Assembly (NCBI GenBank): GCA_919902965.1
Contig: CAKKSJ010000128.1
Span: 1 to 27,409, forward strand
DNA length: 27,409 nucleotides
DNA from: Burkholderiales bacterium
Lineage (GTDB): Bacteria > Pseudomonadota > Gammaproteobacteria > Burkholderiales > SG8-39
Direction of reading: 5' to 3'
Shown here one piece after another: positions 13,949 to 22,199 of this stretch. Numbering within the stretch: the first letter of the stretch is position 1; every line of letters begins with the position of its first letter. A model generated the notes under the pieces. The model was not told the origin of the DNA, ran no database searches, and saw only the letters and a program-made list of their open reading frames with translations. The position numbers were made by a program, and so were the translations under genes.

Positions 13949-14371
13949 ATGAAGCCCCGCATCACGCTCGTCACGCTCGGCGTCGACGATCTGGAAAGAG
14001 CCCTGCGGTTCTACCGCGACGGCCTCGGGCTGAAGACCGAAGGCATCATCGGACAGGAATTCGAGCATGGGGCGGTCGCTTTCTTCGAGCTGCAAGCCGG
14101 CCTCCGGCTCGCCGTCTGGCCCAGGAAAAGCCTTGCCCGCGATTCCGGGCTGCCTCCGGCGGCGGCCAGTGCTACCGAATTTTCCCTGGGGCATAACGTT
14201 GCATCCAAGGCCGAAGTGGACGCGGTGATGGCGCAGGCCGGGAACGGCGGTGCGCTCATCGTAAAGCCCGCCCAAGACACGTTTTGGGGCGGCTATGCGG
14301 GCTACTTTCAGGACCCGGATCAGCATCTGTGGGAGGTCGTCTGGAATCCACAGTGGACGCTGGAAGAATGA
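13949..14371 (+). CDS. VOC (glyoxalase/dioxygenase superfamily) protein
   Basis: 140-residue protein of the vicinal-oxygen-chelate fold, two beta-alpha-beta-beta-beta repeats. The first reads VTLGVDDLERALRFYRDGLG (about 6-25) with AVAFFEL near 44; the second contains SKAEVDAVMA and ends in GYFQDPDQHLWEVVWNP, with the usual terminal Glu. Substrate is unknown; relatives include small lyases and antibiotic-sequestering proteins. GGAGG lies 7 bp before the ATG. It follows the last attC, so it is either the final cassette (its own attC not seen) or the first gene of the chromosomal flank. Its base composition resembles the chromosome. Confidence 0.85.
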   Translation: MKPRITLVTLGVDDLERALRFYRDGLGLKTEGIIGQEFEHGAVAFFELQAGLRLAVWPRKSLARDSGLPPAAASATEFSLGHNVASKAEVDAVMAQAGNGGALIVKPAQDTFWGGYAGYFQDPDQHLWEVVWNPQWTLEE

Positions 14372-14808
14372 AGCATGAAAATCCGCTGCAGCTGCGGCGC
14401 CGGCGGGCTGCGATGCTGGCGCCAGCATCGGGCCGCAAGGCGGTGCGCATGCTCACGGCAACGGCGAAATCCCGGCCCGGTTCGCCTTTGCGCCTGCTGA
14501 CGCTGCTCGCCATCGCGCATGCGAGCCTGGCGTTTTATCTGTGGTTCTGCGCGCCCGGGCTCAGCCTGGTTTCGACCCCGGTGCGTCTATGGGAAATTGT
14601 CTCCGGGCTGTGGCTGGTCTGGCCCGCACTGCCGGGGGTTCGCGCCGCTGCGCGCTCCTATCAGCCCGCGCGCATCTCTGCGACGACACCGTCGATCAGC
14701 CGGCGTGCGATCGAAATCCGGTTCGGCAATTTCGGCAGCGCATCGATGTCGAACCACTGCGCATCCTCGATTTCATCCGGGGCGGGCGTGATCTCTCCAC
14801 CCGCGTAG
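14368..14808 (+). CDS. Possible small membrane protein overlapping nudC antisense
   Basis: The ATG at 14368 overlaps the VOC stop (ATGA) and opens 146 codons. The first half looks real: a basic N-terminus, then hydrophobic stretches LRLLTLLAIAHASLAFYLWF and LWEIVSGLWLVWPALPG. The second half (from 14661) is antisense to the 3' end of nudC and reads as low-complexity. The natural protein may end near 14660 with the stop lost, or it really overlaps nudC tail-to-tail by 148 bp. I do not recognise the family. Confidence 0.4.
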   Translation: MKHENPLQLRRRRAAMLAPASGRKAVRMLTATAKSRPGSPLRLLTLLAIAHASLAFYLWFCAPGLSLVSTPVRLWEIVSGLWLVWPALPGVRAAARSYQPARISATTPSISRRAIEIRFGNFGSASMSNHCASSISSGAGVISPPA

Positions 14809-15521
14809 TCGGCGACAAAGGCGATCATCAGCGAATGCGGGAACGGCCAGGGCTGGCTGGCGAAATAGCGCGCATTGACGATGCGCACCCCGGTTTCCTC
14901 CAGCACTTCGCGCGCGAGGCATTGCTCCAGCGACTCGCCCGGTTCGACGAAGCCGGCGAGCGCGCTGTACATGCCGGGTGCAAAGCGCGGCGAGCGCGCG
15001 AGCAGGATCGCGCGCCCGCGCCGGATCAGGCACATGACCGCCGGCGCGATGCGCGGATAGGCGATCAGATTGCAGGCGGGGCATTCGCGCGCGCGTTCGC
15101 TGGCGCGATGCTGCGTGGGCGTGCCGCAGCGGCCACAAAACTGGTGGGTGCGATCCCAGTCGATGAATTGCAGTGCGCGCCCGGCGAGCGCGAACAGGCT
15201 TTCGTCCAGCCTGCCGAAGAGGCTGCGCAAGCCCTGCCACTGCATGCCCTGCGGGGCTTCGGTATCGGCGCCGTATTCGAACGCATAGCAGGCGCGCTCG
15301 CCCAGGGTGCCCAAGTAAAGGCGGCGCAGCGGCGCGGCCGCGAGGCCGGCCAGGTCTGCGTGCCCGGGCAACAGTGTCGCGGCCGGATCCCCGGCGACCA
15401 GCAGCGTGGACAGCTGGAACACAAAACACAGGCTGTCTGCGTCGGGCTCGCCTGCGGCGATCACCGTACCGACATAGGTTTCGGGCGCGCTGAAGGGCAT
15501 TAACATAGCGCGACCCGGCAT
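14661..15521 (-). CDS. nudC: NAD(+) diphosphatase / NADH pyrophosphatase
   Basis: Nudix hydrolase that splits NAD(H) and removes NAD caps from RNA. 286 residues, slightly longer than E. coli NudC (257). The zinc ribbon uses Cys129, Cys132, Cys147 and Cys150. The Nudix box is GFVEPGESLEQCLAREVLEE (190-209), and the family-specific SQPWPFPHS is at 222-230. The N-terminal NudC domain covers about 15-115. The start could be 15521 or an internal ATG at 15506 or 15500; all lack a strong ribosome-binding site, and I keep the longest. It begins 16 bp after the reductase gene and is probably co-transcribed with it. Confidence 0.95.
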   Translation of the reverse strand: MPGRAMLMPFSAPETYVGTVIAAGEPDADSLCFVFQLSTLLVAGDPAATLLPGHADLAGLAAAPLRRLYLGTLGERACYAFEYGADTEAPQGMQWQGLRSLFGRLDESLFALAGRALQFIDWDRTHQFCGRCGTPTQHRASERARECPACNLIAYPRIAPAVMCLIRRGRAILLARSPRFAPGMYSALAGFVEPGESLEQCLAREVLEETGVRIVNARYFASQPWPFPHSLMIAFVADYAGGEITPAPDEIEDAQWFDIDALPKLPNRISIARRLIDGVVAEMRAG

Positions 15522-15537
15522 GTCGTCGACACGGATC

Positions 15538-16407
15538 CTAGGCTTTTCGCAGCCGCCGGATCAGGCTGGAGGTGTCCCAGCGATTGCCGCCCATTTTCTG
15601 GATCTCGCCGTAATAGCCGTTGACGATCTCCGTGACCGGCAGTGGCGCGCCGTTTTTCTTCGACTCTTCCAGCGCGATGCGCAGGTCCTTGCGCATCCAG
15701 TCCACGGCAAAGCCAAAGTCGAACTTGTCGTCGACCATGGTCTTGCCGCGGTTGTCCAGTTGCCAGGACTGGGCCGCGCCCTTGCCGATTACATCGAGCA
15801 CCTGTTTCGCGTCCAGTCCCGCCTTGAGCGCGAAATTGATGCCCTCGGACAGGCCCTCGACCAGGCCGGCGATGCAAATCTGGTTGACCATTTTGGTAAG
15901 TTGCCCCGAACCCGAGGGCCCGAGCAGGGTCACCGCCTTGGCGAAATGCGCGATCACCGGTTTGACTGTTTCGAACGGGGCCGCCTCGCCGCCGCACATC
16001 ACGGTGAGCGTGCCGTTTTCCGCTCCAGCCTGTCCGCCGGAAACCGGCGCATCGATGAAATGGATGCTTTTTTTCGCCGCCGCGGCAAACAGTTCGCGCG
16101 CGATGTTGGCCGAGGCGGTGGTGTGGTCGACGAATATGGCGCCCGCAGCCATGCCTTCGAACGCGCCATCCGCGCCTAGCGTCACGGCGCGCAGATCGGG
16201 GTCGTCGCCTACGCAGGAAAACACGATGGCTGCGCCCTGCGCGGCGGCTTCGGGCGTATCGGCCGCCTTGCCGCCATGTTTGGCCACCCAGGCATCGGCC
16301 TTGGCGCGCGTGCGGTTGTACACCGTGACTTCATGTCCGTTCCTGGCCAGATAGCCTGCCATCGGAAAGCCCATGACGCCCAGGCCGAGGAATGCGACTT
16401 TTGCCAT
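15538..16407 (-). CDS. NAD(P)-dependent beta-hydroxyacid dehydrogenase (3-hydroxyisobutyrate dehydrogenase family)
   Basis: 289-residue cytosolic oxidoreductase. The N-terminal Rossmann motif is FLGLGVMGFPMAGYLA (6-21), the substrate loop is DAPVSGGQAGAENGTL (119-134), and the catalytic Lys172 lies in GQLTKMVNQ. The C-terminal all-alpha domain is complete (DLRIALEESKKNGAPLP). Members include 3-hydroxyisobutyrate dehydrogenase, tartronate semialdehyde reductase and succinic-semialdehyde reductases. NRT after the second strand (31-33) suggests NADP preference, but this is weak evidence. It is upstream of nudC and separated by 58 bp from the 3' end of cbbR, all on the minus strand. A tie to phosphoglycolate salvage (glyoxylate to glycerate) would suit an autotroph, but is inference. 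Confidence 0.9.
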   Translation of the reverse strand: MAKVAFLGLGVMGFPMAGYLARNGHEVTVYNRTRAKADAWVAKHGGKAADTPEAAAQGAAIVFSCVGDDPDLRAVTLGADGAFEGMAAGAIFVDHTTASANIARELFAAAAKKSIHFIDAPVSGGQAGAENGTLTVMCGGEAAPFETVKPVIAHFAKAVTLLGPSGSGQLTKMVNQICIAGLVEGLSEGINFALKAGLDAKQVLDVIGKGAAQSWQLDNRGKTMVDDKFDFGFAVDWMRKDLRIALEESKKNGAPLPVTEIVNGYYGEIQKMGGNRWDTSSLIRRLRKA

Positions 16408-16465
16408 TGCCTATCTCCTGTAGTTTCAGTTCAGCGCACTATTATAAGTGCTCGCGCGCGCCAGT

Positions 16466-17380
16466 TCACTTTTCCGGGAGGAGCTTGCCCGCAGTGGACA
16501 GCAGGAAAGCCCTGAACGCCTGTGCCACCGGCGACAGGCGCTTGGCTGCCAGATGCACCACATGCCAGTCGCGCACGATCGGCAGGCCCTGCACGTCGAG
16601 GACCGCGAGGTGCCGCGTCTTCAGTTCCAGTTCTATGGTGTGCAGGGACAGCAGGCTGATGCCCATGCCCGCCTGCACCGCCTGTTTGATGGTCTCGTTG
16701 CTCGCCATTTCCATGCTCACGTTGAGCGGCAGGCGATGCTCGGCGAACAGGCGCTCGAGCAGTCCGCGCGTGCCCGAGCCGGGTTCGCGGATCAGGAAGG
16801 TCTCTTTGGCGAGGCGCGCCAGCGGGATGCGGCGTTTGTTTGCGAGCGGGTGACCGGGCGCGGCGATGACTACATGCGGGTGGCGCGCAAACGCGTCAAC
16901 TACCGCCTCCATGCCCTCGGGTGTTCGTCCCATGATGGCTAGGTCCACCTCGTTATCGGCAAGCTGTTTCAGGACCTCTTCGCGGTTATTCGCCGAAAGC
17001 TTTACCGTGACGCCGGGGTGCTGCTTCAAAAAGCGCGCGAGCAGCGGCGGCACGAAGTACTTCGCGGTGCTCACCATGGTGATCACGAGGCGTCCCTGAG
17101 ACAGGCCTTTGCGCGCGGCGAGAGCCTCGTCGGCGTCGCGCAGCTGCTGCGCGATGACGCGGCTGTGCTGGTGCAGTTCGGACCCGGCTTCGGTCAGAAA
17201 GATTTTCTTGCCCATGCGCTCGAACAGGGGCAGTCCCGCGTGCGCTTCCAGCAGCTTTATCTGCATCGATACGGCGGGCTGGGTGAGATGCAGTTCCGCC
17301 GCTGCGCGCGAGAACGACAACTGGCGCGCGACCGCTTCGAATACCTGCAACTGGCGCAGCGTGGCATGCCGAAGCGTCAT
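16466..17380 (-). CDS. cbbR: LysR-type regulator of the Calvin-cycle operon
   Basis: 304-residue LysR-type activator. The winged HTH covers residues 1-65 (RQLQVFEAVARQLSFSRAAA, then LTQPAVSMQIKLLE). The effector domain has typical CbbR blocks: STAKYFVPPLLARFLKQHPG, LADNEVDLAIMGRTPEG, and FLIREPGSGTRGLLER. CbbR senses Calvin-cycle or redox metabolites and activates the cbb promoter. The gene is divergent from cbbL with 123 bp between starts, the standard arrangement. Repeated ATAAG/CTTAT half-sites lie in the gap. A Gly-Ser-Gly-Thr-Arg loop and overall length are normal. Confidence 0.95.
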   Translation of the reverse strand: MTLRHATLRQLQVFEAVARQLSFSRAAAELHLTQPAVSMQIKLLEAHAGLPLFERMGKKIFLTEAGSELHQHSRVIAQQLRDADEALAARKGLSQGRLVITMVSTAKYFVPPLLARFLKQHPGVTVKLSANNREEVLKQLADNEVDLAIMGRTPEGMEAVVDAFARHPHVVIAAPGHPLANKRRIPLARLAKETFLIREPGSGTRGLLERLFAEHRLPLNVSMEMASNETIKQAVQAGMGISLLSLHTIELELKTRHLAVLDVQGLPIVRDWHVVHLAAKRLSPVAQAFRAFLLSTAGKLLPEK

Positions 17381-17401
17381 TCTTTCTGTTCCCCTCTAAT
17401 C

Positions 17402-17429
17402 ATAAGCGATATCTTATCATTGAAATAAG
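17402..17429 (+). promoter_or_regulatory. Probable CbbR binding region of the cbb promoter
   Basis: Three evenly arranged half-sites: ATAAG (17402-17406), CTTAT (17413-17417) and ATAAG (17425-17429), with spacers of 6 and 7 bp. They form two adjoining inverted repeats in the 123-bp, AT-rich cbbR-cbbL gap, as expected for a LysR recognition plus activation site. A plausible cbbL promoter is TTATCA (17414-17419), 17 bp, TACTAT (17437-17442), placing the activator site over the -35. Confidence 0.65.
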
Positions 17430-17503
17430 TAACTGTTACTATCCGTTATAGATAAATGCAGTTAAGCTTGCGCCAATTCAACGAGCTTACAGCGGAGACA
17501 GGC

Positions 17504-18931
17504 ATGCGCAAGACCGACAGCACTTACAGCGCCGGGGTCAAGGACTATCGGCAAACTTACTGGGAACCCGACTATCCGGTGAAGGACACGGACCTGCTGG
17601 CCTGCTTCAAAATCACGCCGCAGGAAGGCGTGCCGCGCGAGGAAGCCGCGGCTGCGGTGGCGGCCGAATCCTCCACCGGCACCTGGACCACGGTGTGGAC
17701 CGACCTCCTGACCGATCTCGAGTACTACAAGGGCCGCGCCTATCGCATCGAGGACGTGCCCGGCGACCCTAGCTGCTTTTACGCCTTCATCGCCTACCCC
17801 ATCGACCTGTTCGAGGAGGGCTCGGTGGTCAACGTGCTCACTTCGCTCGCCGGCAATGTGTTCGGCTTCAAGGCGATCCGCGCGCTGCGACTGGAGGACG
17901 TGCGCTTTCCGCTCGCCTACGTCATGACCTGCGGCGGCCCGCCGCACGGCATCGCGGTCGAGCGCGACATCATGAACAAGTACGGCCGGCCGCTGCTGGG
18001 CTGCACCATCAAGCCCAAGCTGGGCCTGTCGGCGAAGAATTACGGACGCGCGGTGTACGAATGCCTGCGCGGCGGGCTGGATTTCACCAAGGACGACGAG
18101 AACGTCAACTCGCAGCCCTTCATGCGCTGGCGCCAGCGCTTCGATTTCGTCGCCGAGGCGGTGAAAAAAGCCGAGGCCGAGACCGGGGAGCGCAAAGGCC
18201 ACTACCTGAATGTCACCGCGCCCACGCCGGAGGAAATGTACAAGCGCGCCGAGCACGCCAAGGCGCTGGACATGCCGATTATCATGCACGACTTCCTCAC
18301 CGGCGGCTTTTGCGCGCATACCGGCCTCGCCAACTGGTGCCGCAACAACGGCATCCTGCTGCACGTGCACCGCGCCCTGCACGCAGTGCTCGACCGCGAC
18401 CGCCATCACGGCATCCATTTCCGCGTGCTGGCGAAATGCCTGCGGCTCTCGGGCGGCGACCATCTGCATTCGGGCACGGTGGTGGGCAAGCTCGAGGGGG
18501 ACCGCGAGGCGACCCTGGGCTGGATAGACCTGATGCGCGAGAAATTCATTCCGGAGAACCGCGCGCGCGGAATATTCTTCGACCAGGATTTCGGCTTCAT
18601 GCCGGGCCTGTTCCCGGTGGCTTCGGGCGGCATCCACGTCTGGCACATTCCGGCGCTGGTCGCAATATTCGGGGATGATTCGGTGATGCAGTTCGGCGGC
18701 GGCACGCTCGGCCACCCCTGGGGCAACGCTGCCGGCGCCTGCGCCAACCGCGTGGCGCTGGAAGCCTGCGTGGAAGCGCGCAACCAGGGCCGGCAGGTGG
18801 AAAAGGAAGGCAAGGAAATCCTCGTCGCCGCGGCCAGGACCAGTCCGGAGCTGAAAGCGGCGATGGAAACCTGGAAGGAAATCAAGTTCGAATTCGACAC
18901 CGTCGACAAGCTCGACATGGCGCACGCTTAA
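17504..18931 (+). CDS. cbbL: RuBisCO large subunit, form IA
   Basis: Fixes CO2 on ribulose-1,5-bisphosphate; catalytic subunit of the L8S8 enzyme. From the ATG at 17504 it has 475 residues, as form IA expects. GGAG lies 6 bp upstream. An in-frame ATG at 17456 would add 16 residues unlike the family, so I reject it. All active-site residues are present: Thr60-Trp61, Asn118, Lys170/Lys172 (TIKPK), carbamylated Lys196 with Asp198 and Glu199 (DFTKDDEN), His289-Arg290, His322, loop-6 Lys329 (VVGKLEG) and Ser374 (ASGGIH). TYSAGVKDYRQTYW and CGGPPHGI mark the green-like form IA. Cys residues at 270, 312 and 413 stand where I remember other residues in most IA sequences. Confidence 0.97.
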   Translation: MRKTDSTYSAGVKDYRQTYWEPDYPVKDTDLLACFKITPQEGVPREEAAAAVAAESSTGTWTTVWTDLLTDLEYYKGRAYRIEDVPGDPSCFYAFIAYPIDLFEEGSVVNVLTSLAGNVFGFKAIRALRLEDVRFPLAYVMTCGGPPHGIAVERDIMNKYGRPLLGCTIKPKLGLSAKNYGRAVYECLRGGLDFTKDDENVNSQPFMRWRQRFDFVAEAVKKAEAETGERKGHYLNVTAPTPEEMYKRAEHAKALDMPIIMHDFLTGGFCAHTGLANWCRNNGILLHVHRALHAVLDRDRHHGIHFRVLAKCLRLSGGDHLHSGTVVGKLEGDREATLGWIDLMREKFIPENRARGIFFDQDFGFMPGLFPVASGGIHVWHIPALVAIFGDDSVMQFGGGTLGHPWGNAAGACANRVALEACVEARNQGRQVEKEGKEILVAAARTSPELKAAMETWKEIKFEFDTVDKLDMAHA

Positions 18932-18961
18932 GCGCGGCCGGCCATTTTTCTGGAGAACAAC

Positions 18962-19318
18962 ATGAGTGAAATGCGCGACTACAAATCGCGGTTGTCGGAC
19001 CCGGCGACCCGCAAATTCGGCACTTTTTCCTACCTGCCGGCGATGGCGCCGGAACGCATACGCAAGCAGGTGGAGTTCATCGTCGGCCGTGGCTGGACGC
19101 CGGCGCTGGAACACACCGAGCCTGCGCACCTGATGGACAATTACTGGTACATGTGGAAGCTGCCGCTGTTTGGCGAGACTAACGTGGACCGCGTCCTCGC
19201 AGAGGCCGAGGCCTGCCACAAAGCCAATCCGAACAACCATGTGCGCCTGGTCGGCTACGACAAGCTGAAGCAAACCCAGGGCGCGGCCATGGTCGTGTTT
19301 CGCGGCAAGACGGTCTAA
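18962..19318 (+). CDS. cbbS: RuBisCO small subunit, form I
   Basis: 118-residue small subunit that caps the L8 core. Recognisable blocks are FGTFSYLPAMAPERIRKQ, the GRGWTPALEHTEP strand, and NYWYMWKLPLFGETNVDRVL, which is the conserved hydrophobic signature. The C-terminus ends at VVFRGKTV without the long extension seen in form IC/ID (red-type) small subunits, agreeing with form IA for the large subunit. It starts 30 bp after cbbL, with a TCTGGAGAAC ribosome-binding site. Confidence 0.97.
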   Translation: MSEMRDYKSRLSDPATRKFGTFSYLPAMAPERIRKQVEFIVGRGWTPALEHTEPAHLMDNYWYMWKLPLFGETNVDRVLAEAEACHKANPNNHVRLVGYDKLKQTQGAAMVVFRGKTV

Positions 19319-19330
19319 GGCCATGCGGCT

Positions 19331-20134
19331 GTGAGCATCAAGGCGCTGATCTTCGACGTCGACGGCACGATCGCCAATACCGAGGAAACCCACCGCCAGG
19401 CGTTCAACGCGGCCTTCCTCGAGCACGGCCTCGCCTGGGACTGGGGCCGGCCCGAGTATGCCGGGCTGCTGCGCACCTCCGGCGGCAAAGAGCGCATAGC
19501 GCGCTATATTGAATCGCAGAAGCTCAAACCGCAGGAGAAGGCCAGGCTCAAAGGCATGGTGCAACTCATACACGACAGCAAAACGCGTATCTATGCTGAA
19601 TTGATCGCGGACGGCGGCGCACCGCTGCGCCCCGGCGTGGCGCGGATCATCGGCGAAGCGCGCGCGGCGGGCGTGCGCCTGGGCATCGCTTCGACCACCA
19701 CTTCGGCCAATGTTTCGGCGCTCATCAGCGCGCAATTCGGTGCCGACGCCTGGAACTGGTTCGAGGCGCTCGCCTGCGGCGATGTGGTGGAGAACAAAAA
19801 GCCCGCACCCGACATCTATACGCGGGTACTTGGTATGCTGCGCCTGCCGGCGAGCGACTGTGTCGCATTCGAGGACTCGGTCAACGGCCTGAACTCGGCC
19901 AAGGCTGCGGGCTTGTACACCGTGGTCACGCCCACCGCCTGGAGCGAGGGGCAGGACTTCAGCGACGCGGATTTGCTGTTACGCAGTCTCGGCGACGCGG
20001 ATGCACCGCTCGCAGCCGAGGACGCCAGGCAGGCCGGCGGGCCGCAACTCACGCTGACGCGGCTGCAGCAATTGCATGCCGCCGCGTCGCGGCCGGCCGC
20101 AGCATCACAAAGGAGGGGCCATGCCGCTAAATAG
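19331..20134 (+). CDS. cbbY: CbbY, HAD-family xylulose-1,5-bisphosphate phosphatase
   Basis: Removes the RuBisCO inhibitor xylulose-1,5-bisphosphate. 267 residues; Asp9 and Asp11 in FDVDGTIANTEETH, the GIASTTTSANV motif II, Lys in ENKKPAPDIY (motif III) and CVAFEDSVNGLNSAKAAG (motif IV). The last 40 residues are an Ala-rich tail of uncertain value. The start is a GTG at 19331 with only a weak AAGG upstream; an ATG at 19323 gives a three-codon frame (Met-Arg-Leu-stop) overlapping it. It lies 12 bp after cbbS and its end overlaps fbp by 14 bp, so the genes are tightly coupled. In most operons of this order cbbX comes first; here it is absent. Confidence 0.93.
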   Translation: MSIKALIFDVDGTIANTEETHRQAFNAAFLEHGLAWDWGRPEYAGLLRTSGGKERIARYIESQKLKPQEKARLKGMVQLIHDSKTRIYAELIADGGAPLRPGVARIIGEARAAGVRLGIASTTTSANVSALISAQFGADAWNWFEALACGDVVENKKPAPDIYTRVLGMLRLPASDCVAFEDSVNGLNSAKAAGLYTVVTPTAWSEGQDFSDADLLLRSLGDADAPLAAEDARQAGGPQLTLTRLQQLHAAASRPAAASQRRGHAAK

Positions 20135-21191
20135 TACGCTCACCGAATTCATCATTGGCGAGCAGCGCAAATACAGCGGCGCCACGGGCGGATTCACTGC
20201 GCTCCTGAACGACCTGCAACTCGCCTGCAAGCGCATTGCCAAGCTCCTGGGCAAGGGCGCGCTGGCCGGCGTGCACGGGGCGGCGGCGGGGGAAAACGTA
20301 CAGGGCGAGCGGCAGATGAAGCTCGACGTGATGGCGAACGACATATTCCTGCGCACCAACGAATGGGGCGGCCATCTTGCCGCGATGGCGTCCGAAGAGC
20401 TGGAGGCTGTCTATCAAATCCCGGCACAGTTCCCGCGCGGCCGCTACCTGCTTGCGTTCGATCCGCTGGACGGATCGAGCAATATCGACGTCAATGTCAC
20501 GGTGGGTTCGATTTTTTCGGTGCTGCGCTGCGCGGAGGGCGTCACCGAACCGACGGCGCAGGATTTTCTGCAGCCGGGCACGGAGCAGGTCTGCGCCGGT
20601 TACGCGATCTACGGCCCGACCAGCATGCTGGTACTCACGCTGGGCCACGGCGTGCACGGGTTTACCCTGGACCGCGAAATCGGCGAATTCATCCTCACCC
20701 ATCCCGATTTGCGCATTCCCGCGGAGACCAGCGAGTTCGCCATCAATGCTTCCAACGAGCGTTTCTGGGAGCCGCCGGTGAAGCGCTATATTTCGGAATG
20801 TCTCGCCGGTGGGGGCGGGCCGCGCGCCAAGGATTTCAATATGCGCTGGATTGCTTCTTTCGTCGCCGAAGTGCATCGTATCCTGATGCGCGGCGGGCTG
20901 TTCATGTATCCGAAAGACAATAAGGACCCGGCCAAGGCAGGGCGCCTGCGCCTGTTGTACGAGGCGAACCCGATGGCCTACCTGGTCGAGCAGGCGGGGG
21001 GCGCGGCCTCGACCGGGCGCGGACGCATACTCGAAGCCGGCCCGGAGGGCCTGCACCAGCGCGTGCCGGTAATCCTCGGATCAAAAGCAGAAGTCGAGCG
21101 CATCGCACGCTATCATGGTGAACATGACCGCGGCGTGGACCAGCCCTATACCTCGCCGCTGTTCAACGAACGCTCGCTGTTCGTGCAATAG
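20121..21191 (+). CDS. cbbF: Class I fructose-1,6-bisphosphatase
   Basis: Hydrolyses fructose-1,6-bisphosphate (and possibly sedoheptulose-1,7-bisphosphate) in the Calvin cycle. 356 residues from the ATG at 20121, which has a perfect AAAGGAGG; the frame continues upstream into cbbY but that part is the cbbY tail. Metal-binding motifs are SEELEAV (91-97) and FDPLDGSSNIDVN (113-125). The substrate region contains NASNERFW and RWIASFVAEVHRILMRGG, and LYEANPMAYLVEQAGG is near the C-terminus. It overlaps the end of cbbY by 14 bp. Confidence 0.96.
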   Translation: MPLNSTLTEFIIGEQRKYSGATGGFTALLNDLQLACKRIAKLLGKGALAGVHGAAAGENVQGERQMKLDVMANDIFLRTNEWGGHLAAMASEELEAVYQIPAQFPRGRYLLAFDPLDGSSNIDVNVTVGSIFSVLRCAEGVTEPTAQDFLQPGTEQVCAGYAIYGPTSMLVLTLGHGVHGFTLDREIGEFILTHPDLRIPAETSEFAINASNERFWEPPVKRYISECLAGGGGPRAKDFNMRWIASFVAEVHRILMRGGLFMYPKDNKDPAKAGRLRLLYEANPMAYLVEQAGGAASTGRGRILEAGPEGLHQRVPVILGSKAEVERIARYHGEHDRGVDQPYTSPLFNERSLFVQ

Positions 21192-21232
21192 CGGCCGTCG
21201 GCCGGAATCGATAAGTACGAGGAGCAGAAATC

Positions 21233-22105
21233 ATGTCAGCGAAGCACCCGGTCATTGCGATCACCGGCTCCTCCGGCGCCGGCACCACTTCGGTGACGCG
21301 CACCTTCCAGCACATATTCCGCCGCGAGAAACTCAAGGCCGCCATTATCGAGGGCGACGCCTTCCACCGCTACGACCGCACGGCAATGAAAGCGGCGATG
21401 ACCGAGGCGGCGCAAAGCGGCAATAACCACTTCAGCCATTTCGGCCCGGAATCCAATTTGTTCGAAGAATTGGAAACGCTGTTCGCCGCCTACGGCAACA
21501 CCGGCGGCGGCCGCTGCCGCAAGTACCTGCACAACGAAGCCGAGGCTGCGCCCTACAAACAGGAACCGGGCACCTTCACCCCTTGGGAGGAAGTGCCGCA
21601 GGGCACCGACCTGTTGTTCTACGAGGGCCTGCACGGAGCGGTGGTTACCGACAAAGTGAATGTCGCGCGCCACGCCGACCTGCTGGTGGGCGTGGTGCCG
21701 ATTATCAACCTCGAATGGATCCAGAAATTGCAGCGCGACAAGGCCACGCGCGGCTACTCCACCGAGGCGGTGGTGGACACCATATTGCGGCGCATGCCCG
21801 ATTATGTGAATTACATCGTGCCGCAGTTCGGTCACACGCATATCAATTTTCAGCGCGTGCCCACGGTCGACACCTCCAACCCCTTCATCGCGCGCGATAT
21901 TCCCAGCGCCGACGAGAGCTTTCTGGTGATCCGTTTTGCCAATCCCAAGGGGATAGACCTGCCTTACCTGATCACCATGCTGCACGACTCGTTCATGTCG
22001 CGGCCCAATATCATCGTCGTGCCGGGCGGAAAGATGGAACTTGCGATGCAGCTTATTTTCACGCCCATGATCCTGCAACTCATGGACCGCAAGCGCCGCG
22101 CATAG
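21233..22105 (+). CDS. cbbP: Phosphoribulokinase, proteobacterial class
   Basis: Phosphorylates ribulose-5-phosphate to the RuBisCO substrate. 290 residues, as for octameric proteobacterial enzymes allosterically controlled by NADH. The P-loop is GSSGAGTTS (12-20). Catalytic and substrate regions are IEGDAFHRYDR (39-49), NNHFSHFGPESN and the Walker-B-like LLFYEGLHGAV. It lacks the redox-regulatory cysteine pair of plant enzymes. ACGAGGAGCAG precedes the ATG, 41 bp after cbbF. A GC-rich hairpin follows the gene. Confidence 0.96.
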   Translation: MSAKHPVIAITGSSGAGTTSVTRTFQHIFRREKLKAAIIEGDAFHRYDRTAMKAAMTEAAQSGNNHFSHFGPESNLFEELETLFAAYGNTGGGRCRKYLHNEAEAAPYKQEPGTFTPWEEVPQGTDLLFYEGLHGAVVTDKVNVARHADLLVGVVPIINLEWIQKLQRDKATRGYSTEAVVDTILRRMPDYVNYIVPQFGHTHINFQRVPTVDTSNPFIARDIPSADESFLVIRFANPKGIDLPYLITMLHDSFMSRPNIIVVPGGKMELAMQLIFTPMILQLMDRKRRA

Positions 22106-22122
22106 GCGCGCTGCTGCCATGC

Positions 22123-22144
22123 ATGCGGGCGCCATCGCCCGCAT
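22123..22144 (+). promoter_or_regulatory. GC-rich intercistronic hairpin between cbbP and cbbT
   Basis: ATGCGGGCG (22123-22131) and CGCCCGCAT (22136-22144) form a perfect 9-bp stem with a CCAT loop. No T-tract follows on the plus strand, so it is not a normal terminator. It could reduce read-through or protect the upstream mRNA end, setting the ratio of cbbLSYFP to cbbT transcripts. Confidence 0.5.
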
Positions 22145-22199
22145 TGGAAAAATCGCGCCGCTTCGACGATAATCTCAGCTTCGCCTAATCCCCTCCGCC

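Noticed and set aside
17456..17503. Earlier ATG for cbbL giving 16 extra residues
   Set aside because: The extension is unlike form IA N-termini and would start almost at the predicted transcription start; the ATG at 17504 has a better ribosome-binding site and gives the normal length.
17462..19735. A 757-codon minus-strand open frame opposite cbbL-cbbS-cbbY
   Set aside because: It is a GC-driven shadow of three well-conserved genes, full of Arg/His/Ala and without any recognisable domain.
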